Shown here: positions 35,974 through 44,681 of the stretch, piece after piece | Numbering within the stretch: position 1 is the first letter of the stretch | How the letters are laid out: each line of letters starts with the position of its first letter | Source: Streptomyces sp. RPA4-2 | GTDB lineage: Bacteria > Actinomycetota > Actinomycetes > Streptomycetales > Streptomycetaceae | Reading direction: 5' to 3' | Length of the DNA: 64,000 nt | Assembly: GCF_012273515.2 (NCBI RefSeq) | Contig: NZ_CP050975.2 | Span: forward strand, 2,728,001 to 2,792,000 | Program-made: the position numbers and the translations under genes | Notes under the pieces: model-generated | Database searches by the model: none | Told to the model about the DNA's origin: nothing | What the model saw: the letters and a program-made list of their open reading frames with translations, nothing else

Positions 35974-38900
35974 TCAGACCTTCGCCGGTTCCGGCTCGTC
36001 GTCCGGGACGGACGGCGTCCGCGGCGGGGACCCGGCCTTCAACAGCCGCTTCTGCGCCTTCTTCCCCGCCCGCCGCTCCTTGCGGAGTTCGAGCATCGCG
36101 TAGAGCGTCGGGACCAGCAGGAGCGTCAGCAGGGTCGAGCTGATCAGGCCGCCGATGACGACCACCGCCAGCGGCTGGGCGATGAACCCGCCCTCACCCG
36201 TGACACCGAGAGCCATCGGGAGCAGGGCGAAGATCGTCGCCAGGGCCGTCATGAGGATCGGGCGGAGACGGTGACGGCCACCCTCCACCACGGCCTCGAC
36301 CACTCCGTAGCCCTGTCCGCGGTACTGGTTGATCAGGTCGATCAGCACGATCGCGTTCGTCACCACGATGCCGATGAGCATCAGCATGCCGATCATCGCC
36401 GGGACACCCATCGGGGTACCGGTGACCACCAGCAGGCCGATCGCGCCCGTCGCCGCGAACGGGATCGAGACGAGCAGGATCAGCGGCTGCACCAGGGAGC
36501 GGAAGGTCGCGACCAGCAGCATGAAGACGATCGCGATCGCCGCCAGCATCGCCAGGCCGAGGTTCTTGAACGCGTCGTCCTGGTTCTGCGAGACCCCGCC
36601 GATCTCGGCGGTCGCCCCGGCCGGCAGCTTGAGCGCGTTCAGCTTCGCGGTGAGGGCGGAGCTGACCGCGCCCGTGTTGTCCCCGGTCGGCTTCGCCGTG
36701 ATCGTGGCGGCCCGCTGGCCGTCGATCCGGGTCATCGAGACCGGGCCGTCGACCAGCTTCACGTCCGCGATGTCACCGAGCTTGACCGCGCCGAGACGCA
36801 GGTCCCTGAGCCCGGCCAGCGACTCGGCCGGCTTCGCCGACCTGATGACGACGTCCCGCTCGGTGTCGTCCAGGATCGCCTTGCCGCTGGTGGTGCCGCG
36901 CACCGCCTCGGCGACGGCACCGCCGAGCGTGGTGTCGTCGAACCCGGCCGCCGCGGCCTTGGAGTTGGCCTTGACCGAGATGCGCGGCACGCTCTGCGCC
37001 AGGTCGCTGGTCACGTCCGTCACGTCGTCGAGCTTCGCGACCTCGGCGCGCACCTGCTCCGCCGCCTCGCGCAGGACGCCCGCGTCGGCCGCCTTCACGA
37101 CCACGCTGAGGTCCTGGTTGCCGAAGCCGTCGCCGGCCGCGACCGTCGTCGTACCGATGCCGGACAGCTTGCCGAGTCCGTCCTCGATGCGGTTCTGGAC
37201 GTCGGTGGCGGACGCCGAGTCCTCCAGCATGACCTGGTACGAGGCCTGGTTGGTGTCCGTACCGCCACCGAACGCGGCCATGAACCCGGACGAGCCGACC
37301 GTGACCTGGTAGTCCTTGACGCCCTTGACACCGCCGAGCATCCGCTCGACCTTCTTCGCCTGCGCGTCGGTCGCCGCCAGGCTGGTGCCCGGCTTCAGCT
37401 CCTGCTTGAGGGTGAGCACCTTCTGCTCGCCCTGGTCGAAGAAGTTCGTCTTCAGCAGCGGCGCCATGCCGAAGGTGCCGACCAGGACGACCGCCGCGAG
37501 CGCCACGCTGGTCAGACGGCGGCGGGTGGCGAAGCGCAGGACGGGGACGTAGAAGCGCTGCAGACGGCTGCGGGCCTCCTTCTCCTCGGCCGTGCGGCGT
37601 GCCTCGTCGGCGTCCGCCGGCATGTCCTTCGGGGGCCGCAGGAACCAGTACGACAGAACCGGGACGACCGTCAGGGAGACGATGAGGGACGCCAGCAGCG
37701 CCGCCGTGACCGTCAGGCTGAAGGAGCCGAACAGCTCGCCCACCATGCCGCCGGTGAGGCCGATGGGCAGGAAGACGGCGACCGTGGTGAGGGTCGAGGA
37801 CGTGACCGCGCCCGCCACCTCGCGGACCGCCTTGAGGATGGCCTCCTCGCGCTCCTCGCCGTAGCCGAGGTGCCGCTTGATGTTCTCCAGGACGACGATC
37901 GAGTCGTCGACGACCCGGCCGATCGCGATGGTGAGCGCGCCGAGCGTGAGCATGTTGAGCGACAGGTCACGGGTCCAGAGCACGATCAGCGCCAGTACCA
38001 CCGACAGCGGGATGGACACCGCGGTGACGAGCGTCGAGCGGATCGACGCCAGGAACACCAGGATGACCAGGACCGCGAAGAGCAGGCCCAGCCCGCCCTC
38101 GGTGGTCAGACCCTTGATCGACTTGGACACGGCCGGGCCCTGGTCGCTGACGACGGTGATCGTCGACCCGGTGCCCAGGTCCTTGCGCATCCCGGGCAGC
38201 TTGTCCTTGACGGCGTCGGAGATGGCGACCGCGCTGCCGTCGTGGTCCATGGTGACGTTCACGGCGAGGCTCGGCCGGCCGTCCGTGCGGGTGAGGGAGT
38301 CGGCCTTCGACGGCTGCTGCTCGACCGTGGCGACGGAGGAGAGGCGCACCGGCTTCTTGCCCTGGCCGCCCGTGACCATCAGGTCCTGGATCTGCCGCAG
38401 CGAGGTGAAGCCGCCGCCGACCTGGACGGTCCGGTTGTTGCCGTCCTCGTCGAAGGAGCCGGCCGGGACGGTCGCGCCGCCCGCCTGCAGCGCCTGGCCG
38501 AGAGCGGCGGGGGTGAGCCCGGCGTCCGCCATCTTTGCGTCGTCCGGCACCACGGTGACCTGGAGGTCCCGTACGCCGTCCACCGTCACCTGGCCGACGC
38601 CGTCGATGCTCTTGAGGTCCGACACGACCGTGCGGTCGAGCTGGTCGGACAGGGCCTGCTGGTCCTTGTCGGACGTGACGGCGAGCACCACGGTCGGGAT
38701 GTCGTCGGTCGAACCCGCGATGACCTGCGGGTCGACGGCGTCCGGGAGCTGGACGCGGGCACGGTTGACGGCCTGCTGGACGTCGGCGACGAGCTGCTTG
38801 GTGTTGTTGCCGTAGTCGAAGGACGCCCTGATCACGGCGTTGCCCTCGCTGGCGGTGGAGGTGACACCCGTGATGCCGTCGACGCCTTCGAGGGTGTCCT

Positions 38901-39105
38901 CGATGGGCTCGACGACCTGCTTCTCGACCACATCGGGAGACGCACCCTGGTACGGCGCGAGCACGGACACCATGGGCAGTTCGATGGTGGGCAGCAGCTG
39001 CTGCTTGAGCTGGGGGATCGCGATCGCTCCGAACGCGAGCGCGACGATCGACATCAGCCCGATGAGGGCCCGTTGCGCGAGGCTGAATCTGGACAGCCAG
39101 GACAT
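35974..39105 (-). CDS. RND efflux transporter permease (HAE1-like)
   Basis: 1043 aa with the RND layout: N-terminal TM (LIGLMSIVALAFGAIAIPQL), a large periplasmic-type loop, TM2-6, a second large loop and TM7-12, including the GRVVDDSIVVLENI motif with acidic residues in the proton path and FLPIGLTGGMVGELFGSF. HAE1 pumps are rarer in Gram-positive bacteria than MmpL-type ones. No membrane-fusion or outer-channel partner is nearby, so it may export lipids or drugs alone. Start ATG 39105 (MSWLSRFSLAQ); a longer frame to 39279 is unlikely. It lies downstream of a two-component system. Confidence 0.92.
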   Translation of the reverse strand: MSWLSRFSLAQRALIGLMSIVALAFGAIAIPQLKQQLLPTIELPMVSVLAPYQGASPDVVEKQVVEPIEDTLEGVDGITGVTSTASEGNAVIRASFDYGNNTKQLVADVQQAVNRARVQLPDAVDPQVIAGSTDDIPTVVLAVTSDKDQQALSDQLDRTVVSDLKSIDGVGQVTVDGVRDLQVTVVPDDAKMADAGLTPAALGQALQAGGATVPAGSFDEDGNNRTVQVGGGFTSLRQIQDLMVTGGQGKKPVRLSSVATVEQQPSKADSLTRTDGRPSLAVNVTMDHDGSAVAISDAVKDKLPGMRKDLGTGSTITVVSDQGPAVSKSIKGLTTEGGLGLLFAVLVILVFLASIRSTLVTAVSIPLSVVLALIVLWTRDLSLNMLTLGALTIAIGRVVDDSIVVLENIKRHLGYGEEREEAILKAVREVAGAVTSSTLTTVAVFLPIGLTGGMVGELFGSFSLTVTAALLASLIVSLTVVPVLSYWFLRPPKDMPADADEARRTAEEKEARSRLQRFYVPVLRFATRRRLTSVALAAVVLVGTFGMAPLLKTNFFDQGEQKVLTLKQELKPGTSLAATDAQAKKVERMLGGVKGVKDYQVTVGSSGFMAAFGGGTDTNQASYQVMLEDSASATDVQNRIEDGLGKLSGIGTTTVAAGDGFGNQDLSVVVKAADAGVLREAAEQVRAEVAKLDDVTDVTSDLAQSVPRISVKANSKAAAAGFDDTTLGGAVAEAVRGTTSGKAILDDTERDVVIRSAKPAESLAGLRDLRLGAVKLGDIADVKLVDGPVSMTRIDGQRAATITAKPTGDNTGAVSSALTAKLNALKLPAGATAEIGGVSQNQDDAFKNLGLAMLAAIAIVFMLLVATFRSLVQPLILLVSIPFAATGAIGLLVVTGTPMGVPAMIGMLMLIGIVVTNAIVLIDLINQYRGQGYGVVEAVVEGGRHRLRPILMTALATIFALLPMALGVTGEGGFIAQPLAVVVIGGLISSTLLTLLLVPTLYAMLELRKERRAGKKAQKRLLKAGSPPRTPSVPDDEPEPAKV

Positions 39106-39326
39106 GGGTGGGGGGTCTCTTTTCCGTGGCGTGAGTGAGTGTGCGTGGTGGGTGGCGTGGCCGGCTTGGACGACAGGGTGACGACGGGGGTGACGGAGGT
39201 GTGGCGGGCGAGCGCGTACGTGTCCCGACGGGCCGGGGCGGCGGCCGCGCCGCACAGGTGAGCGCTCTCCTGCCACCATGAGCCATCGGCCGACGGTGAT
39301 CCGTCGCCCCTGGGTCTATTTCCTTA

Positions 39327-39340
39327 TGAGGAACCTACTG
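39327..39340. promoter_or_regulatory. Small inverted repeat upstream of the RND gene
   Basis: TTCCT and AGGAA, 4 bp apart, lie in an A/T-rich patch 220 bp upstream of the RND start and just past the end of the response-regulator gene. It is a candidate operator, possibly for that regulator. The remainder of 39106-39365 shows no gene. Confidence 0.35.
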
Positions 39341-39365
39341 CGGGCGCAGTACGGCCCGGTGAAGT

Positions 39366-40049
39366 TCACTCCACCCTTGGACGTACCAGTCCCGACTCGT
39401 ACGCGATGACGACGAGTTGCGCCCGGTCGCGGGCGCCGAGTTTCGCCATGGCCCGGTTGACGTGTGTCTTCACCGTCAGCGGGCTGACCTCCAGCCGCTC
39501 GGCGATCTCGTCGTTGGAGTGGCCCCCCGCGACCTGGACGAGCACCTCGCGCTCACGCCCGGTGAGCGCGTTCAGCCGCTCCGTGCGGCCCGGGTCCCGT
39601 TCCTCGTCCGCGCCGTCGCCCTGCGCCAGGAACTTGGCGATCAGCCCTTTGGTCGCCGCCGGGGACAGCAGCGCCTCGCCGCCCGCCGCGATCCGGATGG
39701 CGTTCAGCAGCTCGTCCGGCTCGGCGCCCTTGCCGAGGAACCCGGAGGCCCCGGCCCGCAGCGACTGGACCACGTACTCGTCGACCTCGAAGGTCGTCAG
39801 CATGACCACCCGTACCTGCGCGAGCCCGGGATCCGCGCTGATCAGCCGGGTGGCGGCGAGCCCGTCGGTCCCCGGCATCCGGATGTCCATCAGCACCACG
39901 TCGGCGCGCGTCTCCCTGGCCAGCCGCACCGCCTCGGCGCCGTCGGACGCCTCCCCCACGACCTCCATGTCGGGCTCCGAGTCGACGAGGACGCGGAACG
40001 CGCTGCGCAGCAGCGCCTGGTCGTCGGCGAGCAGGACGCGGATGGTCAT
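39366..40049 (-). CDS. NarL/FixJ-family response regulator
   Basis: 227 aa. Receiver domain (1-120) with acidic pair in LLADDQALL, phosphoacceptor Asp in VVLMDIRMPG, Thr in VVMLTTFE and Lys in FLGKGAEP; C-terminal LuxR HTH (about 160-220: LTGREREVLVQVAGGHSNDEIA). ATG 40049 overlaps the kinase stop by 4 nt, so the pair is co-translated. The next gene downstream is the RND permease, a likely target. Confidence 0.95.
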   Translation of the reverse strand: MTIRVLLADDQALLRSAFRVLVDSEPDMEVVGEASDGAEAVRLARETRADVVLMDIRMPGTDGLAATRLISADPGLAQVRVVMLTTFEVDEYVVQSLRAGASGFLGKGAEPDELLNAIRIAAGGEALLSPAATKGLIAKFLAQGDGADEERDPGRTERLNALTGREREVLVQVAGGHSNDEIAERLEVSPLTVKTHVNRAMAKLGARDRAQLVVIAYESGLVRPRVE

Positions 40050-41266
40050 GCGGGGTCCCCCAGGGCAGGCGTGCGGGTCTTGACCGGAAGGATCGCATGG
40101 ACGCGGAAGCCGCCTCCGTACCGGGGACCGGCCGAGCAGGTCCCGCCGAGCGCGCCGACCCGCTCGCGCATCCCGAGCAGCCCGTGGCCGCCGCCCTCCT
40201 CCGGGCCGTCGTCCTGTCCGGGCCCGTTGTCGAGGACGGTCACCTCCACGTTCGGGCCCACGCGTACGACACTGACCTCGGCCTTCGCCTCGGAGCCCGC
40301 GTGCTTCTGCACATTGGTGAGGGCTTCCTGGATGACCCGGTAGGCGGCGAGGTCGACCGCCGCGGGGAGGGTGGTGCCGTGGTCGGCGCGCGCCACCTCG
40401 ACGGGGAGTCCCGCGTTGCGGAAGGTGTCGGCGAGTTCGTCGAGGCGGGCGAGGCCGGGGGCGGGCTCGGTGGGGGCCTCGGGGTCGCCGGACTGGCGCA
40501 GCAGGCCGACGGTGGCGCGCAGCTCGTTGAGAGCGGAGCGGCTGGCCTCCCGTACGTGGGACAGCGCCTCCTTGGCCTGGTCCGGGCGCTTGTCCATCAC
40601 ATGCGCGGCCACTCCGGCCTGCACGTTGACCAGGGCGATGTGGTGCGCGACGACGTCGTGCAGATCGCGGGCGATGCGCAGCCGTTCCTCGGCGACGCGG
40701 CGCCTGGCCTCCTCCTCGCGGGTGCGTTCCGCGCGTTCGGCGCGTTCGCGGATGGCGTGGACGAAGGCGCGGCGGCTGCGGACGGCGTCGCCCGCGGCGG
40801 CGGCCATGCCCGTCCAGGCGAAGATGCCGAGGTTCTCCTGCGCGTACCAGGGCAGGGGGCCTGCGAGCATCGCGCAGGCGGTGAGCACGGTCATCGTGAG
40901 CAGTCCGACCCGCCAGGTGGTGGGGCGGTCGGTGGCCGACGCGACGGTGTAGAGGGCGACGACGGCGGACATCACGACCGGGGTACGGGGGTCGCTCGCG
41001 ACCAGTTCCACGACGGAGAGCGCGCCGGTGGCGGCGAGGACGGGCAGGGGGGCACGGCGGCGGAACACCAGGGCGGCCGCGCCGAGCACCATCAGGGTCA
41101 GGCTGAGGGCGCTGGGGGTGCGGGCGCCCCAGCTCGCTCCGTGGCCGCCGTGCGGGTCCACGAAGGAGCTGGCCATCATGGTCACGAGTACGCCGGTCGC
41201 CAGGGCGGCGTCCAGGACCGTCGGGTGCGCGTGGAGTCTGCACCTCGTGCGCTCTAGGGTGCTCAC
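40046..41266 (-). CDS. Two-component sensor histidine kinase (HisKA_3 type)
   Basis: 406 aa. Four to five N-terminal transmembrane helices (for example [16 protein letters not shown] and LTLMVLGAAALVF) with almost no extracytoplasmic domain, so it likely senses the membrane. The phosphorylated His is in ARDLHDVVAHHIALV; the ATP-binding N box (IQEALTNVQKHA) and G box (GGGHGLLGMRERV) follow. Start GTG 41266 has TACCGT (41274-41279) 7 nt upstream, a leaderless signature; GTG 41275 is an alternative. Confidence 0.93.
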   Translation of the reverse strand: MSTLERTRCRLHAHPTVLDAALATGVLVTMMASSFVDPHGGHGASWGARTPSALSLTLMVLGAAALVFRRRAPLPVLAATGALSVVELVASDPRTPVVMSAVVALYTVASATDRPTTWRVGLLTMTVLTACAMLAGPLPWYAQENLGIFAWTGMAAAAGDAVRSRRAFVHAIRERAERAERTREEEARRRVAEERLRIARDLHDVVAHHIALVNVQAGVAAHVMDKRPDQAKEALSHVREASRSALNELRATVGLLRQSGDPEAPTEPAPGLARLDELADTFRNAGLPVEVARADHGTTLPAAVDLAAYRVIQEALTNVQKHAGSEAKAEVSVVRVGPNVEVTVLDNGPGQDDGPEEGGGHGLLGMRERVGALGGTCSAGPRYGGGFRVHAILPVKTRTPALGDPA

Positions 41267-41341
41267 TTCGTTCACGGTACGGGGCCCTTGCAGGGGGCGG
41301 AACGGGTGCTGTGCGGCCCGGGGTTTCTCGTCCCCGGAGTC

Positions 41342-41480
41342 GGTACCTGGGTGCTGCCGCCCCCAGACCGCCGCATCGGCCTGAACGGCCTCGTCCTCAA
41401 ACGCCGGAGGGGCTGAAAGACATGCCCCCGCCCGGAACGATCCAGCGCCGGCCCGCATCCCAGCCACGCCGGTCCCTTCC
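41342..41480. repeat. Dispersed intergenic repeat (single copy)
   Basis: The stretch from about 41,345 carries GGTGCTGCCGCCCCCAGAC, GGCCTGAACGGCCTCGTCC and TCAAACGCCGGAGGGGCTGA, shared with 63,780-63,860 and, inverted, with 18.3 kb. It continues into GGAACGATCCAGCGC and GGCCCGCATCCCAGCC, a degenerate copy of the unit that is tandemly repeated at the end of the window. It lies between pspAA and the histidine kinase gene. Confidence 0.8.
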
Positions 41481-41493
41481 GGCGAAGGGACCC

Positions 41494-41772
41494 TCAGCCG
41501 GGGATCAGGCCATCCCCGTCGAGCAGGTCGCGGACCTCCGCGAGCGTGGCGTCCGCCGACGGAAGGATCAGCCCCGAGGGTTCCAGCGCGTCGTCCGGAA
41601 GCGGAGTGCCCAGACGGTGGACCGCGTCGAGAAGCGCGGCGAGGGTGCGCCGGAAGCCGGCCTCGTCGCCGCCCTCCACCTCGGCGAGGAGCTCGTCGTC
41701 CAGCTTGTTCAGCTCGGTGAGGTGGCCGTCGTCCAGCCTCACCTGCCCCTCCCCCATGATCCGCACGATCAT
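41494..41772 (-). CDS. pspAA: PspA-associated protein PspAA
   Basis: 92 aa. It opens MIVRIMGEGQVRL and has the acid-rich TELNKLDDELLAEVEGGDE segment typical of PspAA, a partner of actinobacterial PspA. It lies 55 bp downstream of pspA on the same strand and is probably co-transcribed. PspAA is thought to tune PspA in membrane-stress response. Confidence 0.9.
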   Translation of the reverse strand: MIVRIMGEGQVRLDDGHLTELNKLDDELLAEVEGGDEAGFRRTLAALLDAVHRLGTPLPDDALEPSGLILPSADATLAEVRDLLDGDGLIPG

Positions 41773-41827
41773 GTCGCCCTCCTAAGGCGTGGGACCCGGT
41801 CGGTCACCGCTGCTGCTACGGCCCGTG

Positions 41828-42619
41828 CTACTGCTTGTCGAAGCGCGGGGTGTCCTGCGGCTGGGACCGGGTCTGGCCCTCTCCCGTGCCGCCCTCGATC
41901 GCCTGCTGCGAGGAACCGCCGGCCAGCTCGGCCTTCATGCGCTGCAGCTCCAGCTCCACATCCGTACCACCGGAGAGCCGGTCCAGCTCGCTCTGGATGT
42001 CGTCCTTGGCGAGTCCGGACTGGTCGTCGAGGACGCCGGAGGCGAGCAGCTCGTCGATGGCACCCGCGCGGGCCTGCAGCTGCGCGGTCTTGTCCTCGGC
42101 GCGCTGGATGGCCATCCCGACGTCGCCCATCTCCTCGGAGATGCCGGAGAAGGCCTCGCCGATGCGGGTCTGCGCCTGGGCCGCGGTGTACGTGGCCTTG
42201 ATGGTCTCCTTCTTGGTGCGGAAGGCGTCGACCTTGGCCTGCAGACGCTGGGCCGCGAGGGTGAGCTTCTCCTCCTCGCCCTGGAGGGTCTGGTGCTGCG
42301 TCTCCAGGTCCGTCACCTGCTGCTGGAGCGCGGCGCGGCGGGAGAGCGCCTCGCGGGCCAGGTCCTCCCGGCCGAGCGCGAGCGCCTTGCGGCCCTGGTC
42401 CTCCAGCTTGGTGGACTGGTTCTGGAGCTGGTTGAGCTGCAGTTCCAGACGCTTCCGGGAGGTCGCGACGTCGGCCACGCCACGGCGAACCTTCTGGAGC
42501 AGCTCCAGCTGCTTCTGGTACGAGTAATCGAGGGTTTCGCGCGGGTCCTCGGCCCGGTCAAGGGCCTTGTTCGCCTTCGCGCGGAAGATCATCCCCATAC
42601 GCTTCATGACACCGCTCAT
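41828..42619 (-). CDS. pspA: Phage-shock protein A homologue
   Basis: 263 aa, almost entirely an ESCRT-III-like coiled coil after the first ~25 residues (MKRMGMIFRAKANKALDRAEDPRE). No membrane segment; the N-terminal amphipathic helix would bind stressed membranes. The C-terminus is Gln/Gly-rich. Start ATG 42619 gives MSGVMKRM. First gene of pspA-pspAA, with a 299-bp gap (42620-42918) that should hold its promoter and in which I see no gene. Confidence 0.95.
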   Translation of the reverse strand: MSGVMKRMGMIFRAKANKALDRAEDPRETLDYSYQKQLELLQKVRRGVADVATSRKRLELQLNQLQNQSTKLEDQGRKALALGREDLAREALSRRAALQQQVTDLETQHQTLQGEEEKLTLAAQRLQAKVDAFRTKKETIKATYTAAQAQTRIGEAFSGISEEMGDVGMAIQRAEDKTAQLQARAGAIDELLASGVLDDQSGLAKDDIQSELDRLSGGTDVELELQRMKAELAGGSSQQAIEGGTGEGQTRSQPQDTPRFDKQ

Positions 42620-42918
42620 GGGCTTCGCGCGCCCCCTTCTGACGGACTCCAGCTCCAGCTACTGCAACAGAACCCACAGTACGGGCCCTGCATCCATTAC
42701 CGCACTGTTCGGGGACGGATGCGCTCATCCCCAAGGACGACTGCGTACGGTGCCGCTCCGGCGTAGGGAGTAGGTGGAACCCGGGGTGACCCCCCGCGTC
42801 CCTTTCACGTCCCCCCGCGAACAACGTCCCCTCTGTCCCCCTACAGACGTACGGCGTTGCCGGATCGTTCCCCACTCGATCGACGTCCATGCCGCCGCAC
42901 CCCGTACCCTTGGGTTTT

Positions 42919-43515
42919 GTGTTCCGTAGCCGTGCCAAGGAAGAGAAGGCCCCCGCCGACAAGGCGCGGGTGACCGACTCCAAGCAGACCCGTGACCCGC
43001 AGGCCCCCAAGGGCCGCCCCACGCCCAAGCGCAGTGAGGCCCAGACCCAGCGTCGCAGCGTCGCCCAGACGCCGTCGACGCGCAAGGAGGCCGCCAAGCG
43101 CCAGCGCGACGATCGCCGTGTCCAGCTGGAGAAGCAGCGCCAGGCGCTGGCCAGCGGGGACCAGCGCTATCTGCCCGCCCGCGACAAGGGGCAGGTGAGG
43201 AAGTTCGCCCGCGACTTCGTGGACTCGCGCTTCTGCATCGCGGAGTTCTTCCTGCCGATGGCCGTGGTCATCCTCGTCCTCAGCATGGTGCGGGTGGGCT
43301 CGCTGCAGAACATCGCGCTGCTGCTGTGGCTGGTCGTGATCGTGATGATCGTGGTCGACTCGATCGGCATCGCGATCCGTCTGAAGAAGCAGCTCACCAC
43401 GCGCTTCCCGGACCTCCCCAAGAAGGGCGCGGTTCCCTACGCGCTGATGCGTACTCTCCAGATGCGTCGCCTCCGGCTGCCGAAGCCGCAGGTCAAGCGC
43501 GGAGAGCGGCCCTGA
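42919..43515 (+). CDS. DUF3043 membrane protein
   Basis: 198 aa from GTG 42919. A basic N-terminal half (FRSRAKEEKAPADKARV and KEAAKRQRDDRR) precedes two transmembrane helices (~105-150). This is the actinobacterial DUF3043 family. TACCCT (42905-42910) lies 8 nt before the GTG, with no ribosome-binding site, so a leaderless mRNA is likely. Its stop overlaps a CTG that is the best start of the next gene. Confidence 0.9.
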   Translation: MFRSRAKEEKAPADKARVTDSKQTRDPQAPKGRPTPKRSEAQTQRRSVAQTPSTRKEAAKRQRDDRRVQLEKQRQALASGDQRYLPARDKGQVRKFARDFVDSRFCIAEFFLPMAVVILVLSMVRVGSLQNIALLLWLVVIVMIVVDSIGIAIRLKKQLTTRFPDLPKKGAVPYALMRTLQMRRLRLPKPQVKRGERP

Positions 43516-44300
43516 GCGCGGCATCCTTCTCCGGAGACGCGGCGGATGCCTGGCTGAGCAAGCTGGGCGGACTGCGTGATGTCGTACGACAGGAACTGGT
43601 GGCCCGGCAGCTCGACGAGCAGATAGCCGGACGGTTCCCGGTCGGGCAGCGGCTGCGGGTGCTCGACGTCGGGATGGGCCAGGGCACGCAGGCGCTGCGG
43701 CTGGCCCGCGCCGGGCATCAGGTGACCGGCCTGGAGCAGGACGGCCGGATGCTCTCCGTGGCCCGCCGGGCGCTGGCCGCCGAGCCCGAGGGCATCCAGG
43801 GCCGGGTCCGGCTCATCGAGGGCGACGGCCGGGACACGGGGGTCCACTTCCTGCCCGGCAGTTTCGACGTGGTGCTCTGTCACGGCGTGCTGATGTACGT
43901 CGAGGAGCCGGACCCGCTGGTCGCGGGGCTGGCGCGGATGCTGGCCCCGGGCGGGCTGCTCTCGCTGCTGGTGCGCAACGCCGACGCGCTGGCCCTGCGG
44001 CCGGGGCTGGCCGGGGACTGGTCGTCGGCGCTGGCCGCGTTCGAATCCGACGCGTACGTCAACCGGCTCGGACTCGCCGTCCGCGCCGACCGGCTGGCCA
44101 CGCTGACGTCGACGCTGGCGGGGATCGGGGCGCCGTTGCACGCCTGGTACGGCGTGCGGGTCTTCACGGACGGCGCGCCGGACGGGACACCCGTTCCCGA
44201 GGACGTGGAGAGTCTGCTGGCCGCGGAGGAGCGGGCCGGACGGACCGATCCCTACCGTCAGGTGGCGGCGCTGCTGCACCTGTGCGGCGTACGGGGCTGA
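43512..44300 (+). CDS. Class I SAM-dependent methyltransferase, probable CTG start
   Basis: 262 aa. Rossmann motif I is VLDVGMGQGTQALRLA, followed by TGLEQDGRM, LIEGDGRD and DVVLCHGVLMYVEEPDP. This layout resembles SmtA/CmoA-like methyltransferases; substrate unknown. No ATG, GTG or TTG is found near the expected N-terminus. CTG 43512 has GGAGAG 6 nt upstream and overlaps the DUF3043 stop by 4 nt (CTGA), which would couple the two genes. Confidence 0.85.
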   Translation: MSAASFSGDAADAWLSKLGGLRDVVRQELVARQLDEQIAGRFPVGQRLRVLDVGMGQGTQALRLARAGHQVTGLEQDGRMLSVARRALAAEPEGIQGRVRLIEGDGRDTGVHFLPGSFDVVLCHGVLMYVEEPDPLVAGLARMLAPGGLLSLLVRNADALALRPGLAGDWSSALAAFESDAYVNRLGLAVRADRLATLTSTLAGIGAPLHAWYGVRVFTDGAPDGTPVPEDVESLLAAEERAGRTDPYRQVAALLHLCGVRG

Positions 44301-44311
44301 GGACACGGGCG

Positions 44312-44346
44312 GGTCGCCGGAGCCGGTTCCGGTGGCCCCGGCGACC
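44312..44346. terminator. Terminator between convergent genes
   Basis: GGTCGCCGG (44312-44320) pairs perfectly with 44338-44346 across a 17-nt loop that can pair further. It lies between the methyltransferase gene and the small minus-strand gene. Confidence 0.7.
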
Positions 44347-44355
44347 TCTACCGGC

Positions 44356-44568
44356 CTACTCGGGCTCGGCGTGCAGGCTCATCGGCCCGTAGATCTGCGT
44401 GCTGTCCTCGAAGAGGAACACCTGGTCGGCGCCGCCCGCCAGGAGGTCCTTCCACACCTCGCCGATCCAGGACTCCGCGTCCCCCTGCGTGGTGAACTCC
44501 TCGGGCTCCACCGCGGGTTGGACCTCTGTCCCGTCGGCCTTCTCGAACCGCCACGTCCATGCCGCCAT
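44356..44568 (-). CDS. Small conserved hypothetical protein
   Basis: 70 aa from ATG 44568 (GGGAGG 5 nt upstream). Trp-rich N-terminus (MAAWTWRFEKADG) and an acidic C-terminus. It is predicted to be a compact alpha-beta protein of unknown function, conserved in Streptomyces in this place to my knowledge. It is divergent from cobU. Confidence 0.75.
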   Translation of the reverse strand: MAAWTWRFEKADGTEVQPAVEPEEFTTQGDAESWIGEVWKDLLAGGADQVFLFEDSTQIYGPMSLHAEPE

Positions 44569-44681
44569 GTACGCCTCCCAGGTATGAGCACACTGCACAG
44601 CGGGAGCCCGACAAGATCCGGCTCCCGTCCGAAGCCTAGCCGGGCGCGCAAGACCTGCGGGGACACGGAAAAATCATCCCC

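Noticed and set aside
35383..39138. 1251-codon plus-strand frame over the RND permease
   Set aside because: Antisense shadow of the RND gene and 3' part of nadA; repetitive Arg/Asp/Gln composition and no domain.
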